A stretch of 64,000 bases of DNA from Actinopolymorpha pittospori (GTDB lineage: Bacteria > Actinomycetota > Actinomycetes > Propionibacteriales > Actinopolymorphaceae): positions 9,238,001 to 9,302,000 of the forward strand of contig NZ_JADBEM010000001.1 in the NCBI RefSeq assembly GCF_014873875.1, given 5' to 3'. The notes under the pieces were generated by a model. That model saw nothing but the letters and a program-made list of their open reading frames with translations, searched no databases and was not told where the DNA came from. This document shows positions 58,558 through 64,000 of the stretch, one piece after another (within the stretch, counting starts at the first letter, position 1; each line of letters opens with the position of its first letter). The translations under genes and the position numbers were made by a program.

Positions 58558-60000
58558 TCACCAGCTGGTGGCGAGAGGGAGCCCTTCGGTGTATCCGGCC
58601 GCGCTCTGGACGCCGACGACCGCCTTGGCGTGGAACTCCTCGATGGTCGCCGCACCGACGTAGGTGCAGGAACTTCGCACGCCCGCGACGATGCCGTCCA
58701 GGACGTCCTCGACGCTCGGTCGCTCGGGGTCGAGATACATCCGGGCGCTGGAGATGCCCTCGCCGAACAGGCCCTTACGGGCTCGCTGGAAGGGCGTGTC
58801 CTCCGCCGTACGCAGGGCCACCGCGCGGGCGGAGGCCATGCCGAAGCTCTCCTTGTAGAGCCGGCCCTCGTTGTCGCGGTGCGCGTCCCCCGGTGACTCG
58901 AAGGTTCCGGCGAACCACGAACCCACCATGACGCTCGAGGCACCCGCCGCCAGGGCGAGGGCGACGTCACGCGGGTGCCGTACGCCGCCGTCGGCCCAGA
59001 CGTGCTTGCCGAGTTCCCTGGCCCGGGCGGCGCACTCGAGGACCGCGGAGAACTGCGGCCGCCCGACGGCCGTCATCATCCTGGTGGTGCACATCGCGCC
59101 TGGTCCGACACCGACCTTCACGATGTCGGCGCCGGCCTCGACGAGATCGGTCACTCCCTCGGCCGTGGCGACGTTGCCGGCCACGACCGGGACGTGCGGA
59201 TCGAGCCGGCGGACCAGGCGGAGCACCTCGAGGGTGCGTTCCTGGTGGCCGTGGGCGGTGTCGACGACGACAATGTCGACGCCCGCGGCGAGGAGCGCCT
59301 TGGTCTTCGACTCGACGTCACCGTTGATGCCGATGGCGGCGCCGATCCGCAGCCTGCCGTCCGCGTCCACGGCGGGTGCGTAGAGCGCCGCACGCAGGGC
59401 ACGCTCCCGGGTGAGAATCCCGACGATCCGGGAGTCGGAGTCGACGATCGGGGCGAGCCGGTGCCGGCCGTCGTGGAGTTCGTTGAACGCGTCCTCGGCG
59501 TCGATCCCGTCCGGGAGCGTGAGGAGCTCGGTCGACATCACCCGGGACAGCTGCGTGAAGCGGTCGACCCGCTCGCAGTCGGCCTCGGTGACCACGCCGA
59601 TCACGTGACCGTCGTCGACGACGATGACAGCGTTGTGGCCCCGCTTGGGCAGCAGGTTGAGCGCCTCACCGACGGTCCCGCTCGGCGCCATCGTGATGGG
59701 GGTGTCGTAGACGGTGTGGCGTTCCTTCACCCAGCCGACCACGTCGGCGACCACGTCGACGGGGATGTCCTGGGGGATCACCGCCAGGCCGCCGCAGCGG
59801 GCGATGGTCTCGGCCATCCGACGGCCGGAGACCGCCGTCATGTTGGCCGCGACGATCGGGATGTTGGTCCCGCTGCCGTCGACGGTGCGCAGGTCGACAT
59901 CGAGCCGGGACGACACGACGGACCGATTGGGTACGAGAAAGACGTCGCTGTAGGTGAGGTCCTGTTCCGGGACCCGATCGTGGAGGAAGCGCACATCCAC
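58558..60000 (-). CDS. guaB1: GuaB1 family IMP dehydrogenase-related protein (GMP reductase type)
   Basis: A 480-residue TIM-barrel enzyme of the IMPDH/GMPR family. YSDVFLVPNRS and ANMTAVSGRRMAETIARCGG are barrel starts. Two CBS domains (about 95-205) follow, and VGVGPGAMCTTRMMTAVGRPQ, split here as GAMCTTRMM, has the catalytic Cys. GuaB1 enzymes in mycobacteria reduce GMP to IMP, controlled through the CBS pair. ATG 60000 is the start. It stands alone on its strand with a 387-base upstream spacer. Confidence 0.92.
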   Translation of the reverse strand: MDVRFLHDRVPEQDLTYSDVFLVPNRSVVSSRLDVDLRTVDGSGTNIPIVAANMTAVSGRRMAETIARCGGLAVIPQDIPVDVVADVVGWVKERHTVYDTPITMAPSGTVGEALNLLPKRGHNAVIVVDDGHVIGVVTEADCERVDRFTQLSRVMSTELLTLPDGIDAEDAFNELHDGRHRLAPIVDSDSRIVGILTRERALRAALYAPAVDADGRLRIGAAIGINGDVESKTKALLAAGVDIVVVDTAHGHQERTLEVLRLVRRLDPHVPVVAGNVATAEGVTDLVEAGADIVKVGVGPGAMCTTRMMTAVGRPQFSAVLECAARARELGKHVWADGGVRHPRDVALALAAGASSVMVGSWFAGTFESPGDAHRDNEGRLYKESFGMASARAVALRTAEDTPFQRARKGLFGEGISSARMYLDPERPSVEDVLDGIVAGVRSSCTYVGAATIEEFHAKAVVGVQSAAGYTEGLPLATSW

Positions 60001-60387
60001 CTCCTTGGGCAGGCGACTTTCATCGCTCCGGCGACTGAGGACACTTGAAGGTTACGGCTCTCTCACAAAGCTCGGAGTCGCCCGCCCCACGTCCCTCACT
60101 GCGCGCATTCCGGCGAACCCGGACGGTCGACACAAGTCGGCATCTTCGCACCACTTCGCGCGTGGGCCTCGCGACGCCCTTCTGGACGCGGAGCCGTACC
60201 CTGAACTCGCGATCTTCGCCTGTTTCGCCTGCTTACGCCTGTGCCGTCGTCCCACCGTCCGCGCCCGCGCCGGGCCAACGCCGCCCCCGCGCCGACCGAC
60301 CGCACCCCGCTCACCCCGGTCGCGCCCATCGCGGGGCCGGAACCGGACTGATTCCCAGCGGGATCCGCGTACCTGCCTGGAGGCGCC
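60001..60387. other. Divergent spacer between guaB1 and flavin reductase genes
   Basis: 387 bases with no credible gene. It must contain both promoters. A long Pro/Arg-coding frame on the plus strand is typical of GC-rich noise. I see no clear riboswitch or dyad. Confidence 0.4.
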
Positions 60388-60939
60388 ATGACCAGCTGCA
60401 TCGATGCGCCCGCCGGTGTCTCGCCGGAGACCTACCGCGCCGTCTTCCGCGGCTACGCCACCGGTGTCTCCGTCGTCACCGCCGACGCCGGTGAGGGTCC
60501 GATCGGGTTCACCGCCAGTTCGCTGGCCTCGGTCTCACTCGACCCGCCGCTGGTGTCGTTCGCGCTCTCGACCGCCTCCGGGTGCTGGCCCGTCATCGCC
60601 GCGGCCGAAAGCGTCGTCGTCAACCTCCTCGGCGCCGACCAGCACGACATCGCGGCGAGGTTCGCCACCCGGGGCGTCGACCGCTTCGCGGGTCCGACCC
60701 GGTGGACCCGGCTGCCGACCGGGGAGCCGCTCCTGGTCGACGCGCCGAGCCATCTACGGGGCGTCATCGAGCACCGGTATCCGGCCGGCGACCACCACCT
60801 CGTGGTCGCGCGCATCACGCACGCGACGTACGGGGACCACACGCCGCTCGTCTACCACGACGGCCGGTACACGACGGTCCACGAGGACGGCTCCGAGCGC
60901 GGAGCCGGGCTGCGCGGGTCCGGCCGACAGCACCACTGA
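60388..60939 (+). CDS. Flavin reductase-like FMN-binding protein
   Basis: A 183-residue protein of the HpaC/flavin reductase family. FRGYATGVSVVTADAGEGPIGFTASSLASVSLDPPLVSFAL is the split-barrel core (cited in parts; GFTASSLASV binds FMN). FATRGVDRFAG follows, and YTTVHEDGSERGAG is the C-terminal strand. It passes electrons from NAD(P)H to flavin for a partner monooxygenase, none of which is in the window. The ATG at 60388 lies 7 bases after CTGGAGG. Confidence 0.88.
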   Translation: MTSCIDAPAGVSPETYRAVFRGYATGVSVVTADAGEGPIGFTASSLASVSLDPPLVSFALSTASGCWPVIAAAESVVVNLLGADQHDIAARFATRGVDRFAGPTRWTRLPTGEPLLVDAPSHLRGVIEHRYPAGDHHLVVARITHATYGDHTPLVYHDGRYTTVHEDGSERGAGLRGSGRQHH

Positions 60940-60979
60940 CTGCTGGGCGCTGACTGCTGGGCGCCGACTGCTGGGCGCG
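60938..60979. repeat. Three 14-base tandem repeats
   Basis: GACTGCTGGGCGCN is repeated at 60938-60951, 60952-60965 and 60966-60979. It begins at the flavin reductase stop and ends 6 bases before the pentapeptide gene stop. Confidence 0.85.
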
Positions 60980-60984
60980 GCGCG

Positions 60985-61791
60985 CTACTCCGTGCCGGTG
61001 ACGTCGGCGTCGGCGTCGGTCTCGATGACGATGCCGAGTGCGTTGGCCAGCGCGTAGGTCAGTGCCATCAGGTCGTTGGGGTCGATGACGGCGCCCCGCA
61101 TGCTGGCCACACTGCGTACGCCGTCCAGGACGCAGTTGTGCAGCCGAGTCCCGACCATGTCGGCCTGGGCGAACTGCGCCCCGGTGAGGTTGCAGTCGAC
61201 GAACCGCGCGCCCTTGAGGTCGGCGTTGGTGAAGTCGGCCTGGGTGAGGTTGCAGCCGACGAAGTGCACCTTCGTGAACGACGTGAACCGGAACGCCGAA
61301 AGGTCCATCCGGCACTGCTCGAACACCACGTCGCGCAGCGTCCCGTCGGTCCAGCGCAGCCCGGTCGTCCGCAGGCCGCGCAGCTCGCAGCGAATCAGCG
61401 AGGAGGACGTCGTGGCGAGGTTGGCGAGATCGGAACGCTGGAACCGGCAGTCCGCGAACGTCGTCTTCGTGAGAGCCGACCCACTGAGGTCGGCACCGGT
61501 GAACTCGCACTCCTCGACGTCGACCGAGGCGGCATCGCGGTCGGAGAGCGCCACGTCGGCGTAGGCGAGCCGACGAAGGTGGGCCTCGTCCTCGAGGTCG
61601 TGGTCGGGGAGTACGGCAGACGACAGCACCTTCGGAAGCCGTGGCCCGGCCGGGCTCCGTTGCTTGCCGGCTGCCCTGGTGCGGCCCGCGGTTGCACGAC
61701 CGGCGGCGGTTGCACGACTGCTCGCGGCACCGCTGGTGGCGGCAGCGGGACTGGCGGCGGCTGTGCGACGGCTGGGGTTGGACGGCACCAT
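60985..61791 (-). CDS. Pentapeptide-repeat protein with Ala-rich leader
   Basis: A 268-residue protein. The first 50 residues are Ala/Arg/Thr-rich and disordered. The pentapeptide region (about 75-240) includes FTGADLSGSALTKTTFADC and FTNADLKGARFVDCNLTGAQ, giving a right-handed beta helix. It ends with a helical part (DLMALTYALANALGIVI) that could be a dimer or partner site. Gyrase protection is known for some family members but not indicated here. A related protein is at 43872. It is convergent with the flavin reductase gene. Confidence 0.85.
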   Translation of the reverse strand: MVPSNPSRRTAAASPAAATSGAASSRATAAGRATAGRTRAAGKQRSPAGPRLPKVLSSAVLPDHDLEDEAHLRRLAYADVALSDRDAASVDVEECEFTGADLSGSALTKTTFADCRFQRSDLANLATTSSSLIRCELRGLRTTGLRWTDGTLRDVVFEQCRMDLSAFRFTSFTKVHFVGCNLTQADFTNADLKGARFVDCNLTGAQFAQADMVGTRLHNCVLDGVRSVASMRGAVIDPNDLMALTYALANALGIVIETDADADVTGTE

Positions 61792-61895
61792 CCCGCGACC
61801 CTAGTCCGCGGATCCGACAGCCAGTCCCCGCGCCGGCCGACTCGCGAACGGGCGATCCGACCCCGCCTTCGTCGCCTCCGTGGCGGTCTTCTTGC

Positions 61896-61953
61896 CGAGG
61901 GTGGAGAAACTGCCCACCGACCAGCGCTTCGGTGGGCACCTTCTCCACCCTCG
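61896..61953. repeat. Long perfect-arm inverted repeat
   Basis: CGAGGGTGGAGAA (61896-61908) pairs with TTCTCCACCCTCG (61941-61953), and inside it GCCCACCGA (61912-61920) pairs with TCGGTGGGC (61929-61937). Three mismatched bases on each side separate the arms, and an 8-base loop caps it. It lies 73 bases after the rpmF stop, between rpmF and the pentapeptide gene on the minus strand. A strong terminator for rpmF is likely. Confidence 0.7.
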
Positions 61954-62025
61954 ACGCCCGCACGTGTTCGCACGCGTCCCGGGCCGCCAGTGGCCAGGAC
62001 CGCCCGGGACGCGCACGTTCGTAGG

Positions 62026-62202
62026 TCAGGCGGTGACCCACCTACCTCGGTACTGACCGCATCGGGGACACGCTCGATGTGCCAGCTTGAGTTCTCGACA
62101 GGCCCTGTTGTCGCATCGAACGAGCGAGGGCACGGTCGTCTTCCAGTGCGCCCGGCGAGACCGGGTCCTCGATCGAGACTTCCTTCTCTTCGGCTCCTGC
62201 AT
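62026..62202 (-). CDS. rpmF: 50S ribosomal protein L32
   Basis: A 58-residue zinc-ribbon ribosomal protein. The basic N-terminus EPKRRKSRSRTRSRRAHWKT is the L32 signature. Four cysteines at 30, 35, 45 and 48 (RACPRCGQYRGR) suit a zinc ribbon, with an unusual four-residue spacing in the first pair. L32 sits at the peptidyl-transferase side of the 50S subunit. ATG 62202 with GGGGAG upstream gives this start; longer frames to 62232 are unlikely. It is isolated from other ribosomal genes, so it may be an alternative L32 paralogue (inference). Confidence 0.85.
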   Translation of the reverse strand: MQEPKRRKSRSRTRSRRAHWKTTVPSLVRCDNRACRELKLAHRACPRCGQYRGRWVTA

Positions 62203-62558
62203 TGTGCGCGGCTCCCCTGTGTGGACCCGCACGTTCCCACGTCCGCCAACAGCGTTGGCCCGAACGGGCTGGATCGCCCACGTCGCATCAACGAGTGGAC
62301 GTAGCGCCGCACGGACGGCTGCAGGACGGACCTACGTCTCAGAAACGCAGCGGCATGCGGGTCGCGGCTGGGACATTCGGGCGAGGACTCCGCCTAGCGG
62401 GGAGGCATCCGGCGCGACTCGGCCACGTACACATGGGTGCGCATGACCAGCAAGGTACATCGCCGGCGGCTCTGCTCTGGGCGTATGACCCTCGATCAGC
62501 GTGGCTGGAACTGGCAGGTTGTGAGCCACGTCCCCGACGACCGAGGCGGAGGTCGCGC
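62203..62558. other. Divergent spacer between rpmF and MFS gene
   Basis: 356 bases. No gene is supported here. Divergent promoters for rpmF and the MFS gene should be present, but no clear consensus was found. Confidence 0.4.
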
Positions 62559-63827
62559 ATGCTGTGGCGCTGGACAGAGGTCCTGCGGAGCAACCGGGAG
62601 TTCGCCAAACTCTGGACGGGCCAGGCGTCCTCGTCGTTCGGGAGCGCCGTGACGACGGTGGCGATGCCCCTCACCGCGGTCGTCGTACTCCACGCTTCGC
62701 CGCTTCAGATGGGCGTACTCTCCGCCCTCACTGTGGTGCCCCATCTGCTCTTCGGCCTGCCGGCCGGCGTGTGGGTGGACAGGTTCCGGCGGCGGCCGAT
62801 ACTGATCGTCGCGGACCTCGGGCGAGCCCTGCTGCTGGGCACCATCCCGGTTCTCGGCGCGTTCGGCCTCCTCCGCATCGAGCACCTCTGCGCGGTGGCC
62901 TTCCTCGCCGGCGCACTGACGCTGTTCTCCGACACGGCATCGACGACGCTTGTCCCGGCGCTGGTCGACCGGAAGCGGCTGATGGAGGCCAACGGCGCGT
63001 CGATGCTCAACCAGACGGTGGCCGCCACGGCCGGTCCGTCGGTGGCGGGCGGCCTGGTCCAACTCGTGACGGCACCGATCGCGATCGCTCTCGACGCCAT
63101 CTCCTACCTGGTCTCGGCGGTGTGTTCGTTCCTCATCCGGGAGCCGTCCCACCCGGTCCGAAGCGACGATTCGCGGCCGCGTTCGGCCCCGATGCGGGCG
63201 CAGTTGACCGAGGGCCTCCGTGCCGTCTTCGGGAATCCGCTCATGTCGGCGCTTGCCGTGTCGGCGACGTTGGGTGCGGTCGCGGGAGCGATGCAGGGGC
63301 CGCTGGTGGTCCTCTACATGGTCCGGGAGTTACGCCTGTCCCCGTTCCTGGTCGGGGTCGCGGTCACCGTCGTCGGAGTGGCCTCGGTCGCGGGTGCCCT
63401 GGTCGCACCGGCGTTCAGCGACCGGCTCGGGCCCGGCCGCTCCTACATCGTCGGCCAGTTGCTCGTCTCCCTGGCCGGCTTCGTCCTGGCGGCCCCTGGT
63501 GGTCCGATGGTGCTGCTCGCGTCGGTCCTGTTCCTCGGGCAGACGTTGACCGGCCTCGGACTGCCGCTGTTCGCCGTACCGCAACGAACCCTCCGGCAGG
63601 CCCTGGTCCCCGACCACCTGCTGGGCCGGGTGACGGCCACGTGGCGGACGCTCGTCATCGGCGGCCAGACGTTCGGCGCGCTGCTGGGCGGACTGCTCGG
63701 TACGGCGCTCAGACTGCGGCCCACGCTCATCCTCAGCGGTGCCGGCATGCTGCTCGGGTTCCTCTGGGCGGCTCGCTCACCCCTTCGATCCCTCACGCAC
63801 GTGCCGGGCGCAGAACCGGCGACCTGA
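62559..63827 (+). CDS. MFS transporter
   Basis: A 422-residue permease of the major facilitator superfamily with twelve hydrophobic helices. It starts FAKLWTGQASSSFGSAVTTV, with the typical loop 2-3 motif GVWVDRFRRRPILIVADLGR (G-x-x-x-D-R-x-x-R-R). The second half repeats the fold (LVGVAVTVVGVASVAG). The sequence resembles the enterobactin-exporter/macrolide-efflux-like group of actinobacteria. The substrate is unknown. ATG 62559 is the start; the open frame back to 62202 is not preferred. Confidence 0.9.
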   Translation: MLWRWTEVLRSNREFAKLWTGQASSSFGSAVTTVAMPLTAVVVLHASPLQMGVLSALTVVPHLLFGLPAGVWVDRFRRRPILIVADLGRALLLGTIPVLGAFGLLRIEHLCAVAFLAGALTLFSDTASTTLVPALVDRKRLMEANGASMLNQTVAATAGPSVAGGLVQLVTAPIAIALDAISYLVSAVCSFLIREPSHPVRSDDSRPRSAPMRAQLTEGLRAVFGNPLMSALAVSATLGAVAGAMQGPLVVLYMVRELRLSPFLVGVAVTVVGVASVAGALVAPAFSDRLGPGRSYIVGQLLVSLAGFVLAAPGGPMVLLASVLFLGQTLTGLGLPLFAVPQRTLRQALVPDHLLGRVTATWRTLVIGGQTFGALLGGLLGTALRLRPTLILSGAGMLLGFLWAARSPLRSLTHVPGAEPAT

Positions 63828-63893
63828 GACGCGAAAACGCTACGCCGCCGGGTGGGTCGCGGCGCGGCCGTTCGGGTTCGGTAGAGATGAGCC

Positions 63894-64000
63894 ATGTCTT
63901 ACAGCGAAGTACCGGGCTGCGGGTACTGCGATGCGCTCGAAGGACGGTGCCGCAGTGAGCCGCTGGCGTTCGACGACGGACGGTTCGCCGTGTTCATGGG
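63894..64000 (+). CDS. Unknown protein with N-terminal CxxC, truncated by window end
   Basis: An ATG at 63894 opens a frame that runs off the window. The first 35 residues are MSYSEVPGCGYCDALEGRC, then SEPLAFDDGRFAVFM. The CxxC near the N-terminus and the DDGRFAVFM strand are compatible with a HIT-family or zinc-ribbon N-terminus, but the evidence is slight. It follows the MFS gene by 66 bases on the same strand. Confidence 0.45.
   Translation, partial: MSYSEVPGCGYCDALEGRCRSEPLAFDDGRFAVFM

Noticed and set aside
61138..62304. 388-residue plus-strand open frame covering rpmF and the pentapeptide gene
   Set aside because: It is antisense to a clear L32 and a clear pentapeptide protein and crosses the long inverted repeat.

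Overview
This is a high-GC (roughly 70 percent) chromosomal segment from an actinobacterium. A short eukaryote-like prolyl-tRNA synthetase, a mycothiol-dependent-type DinB protein, GuaB1, RpfB, WhiJ-like XRE/DUF5753 with DUF397, DUF1707 proteins and the metG-tatD-rpfB-rsmA-ispE order all fit a filamentous or soil member of the Actinomycetes. The gene content resembles Propionibacteriales such as Actinopolymorpha, but the genus is inference. I found no transposase, integrase, phage gene, origin or CRISPR array.

Layout. 1-11 kb: two adjacent sulfatase-fold genes at the left edge (the second has Thr where formylglycine Cys belongs), a frameshifted DUF222/HNH nuclease, antibiotic-kinase-like phosphotransferases, a PadR/SDR divergent pair and a CmtR-like ArsR/CDF metal module. 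11-20 kb: a MIP channel gene and an NAD epimerase gene, a response regulator-histidine kinase-PepSY operon, a DUF2975/YozG-type pair, then a second MIP channel and epimerase in one operon with an AhpD-like protein, divergent from a MocR regulator. 21-32 kb: LOG protein, a cobalt-type nitrile hydratase operon (beta-alpha-accessory), a canonical sulfatase, an RlmJ-like methyltransferase and a LysR/SDR pair. 31.8-43 kb: tRNA-Gln, proS, a Tam methyltransferase-GNAT-VOC operon facing a MarR regulator with twin operators, Rrf2, an ABC-F ATPase and an enolase-superfamily enzyme. 42-45 kb: a WhiJ-like XRE/DUF397 locus with a divergent small gene, then a pentapeptide-repeat protein. 44.7-55 kb: the housekeeping block RIO kinase, ispE, rsmA, rpfB, tatD, metG, rsmI and a PMT mannosyltransferase. 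55-64 kb: GNAT, DinB, DUF1918-CBS protein, a hydrogenase-protease-like protein, guaB1, flavin reductase, a second pentapeptide-repeat protein, a small ribosomal protein L32 gene, an MFS exporter and the start of another gene.

How the parts work together. Much of the window consists of small regulator-target pairs with visible operators. Perfect or near-perfect dyads sit between padR and its SDR, on the start codon of the ArsR repressor, in front of the DUF2975/XRE operon, between lysR and its SDR, and between marR and the tam operon. The rpfB-rsmA-ispE order joins resuscitation, ribosome maturation and isoprenoid synthesis, as in mycobacteria.

Quality notes. Two lesions (in the HNH gene and at the DUF2975 start) each look like loss of one G from a G run, so sequencing error must be excluded before calling them real. 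Start codons were chosen from ribosome-binding sites, overlaps and family length, and several remain uncertain as stated.
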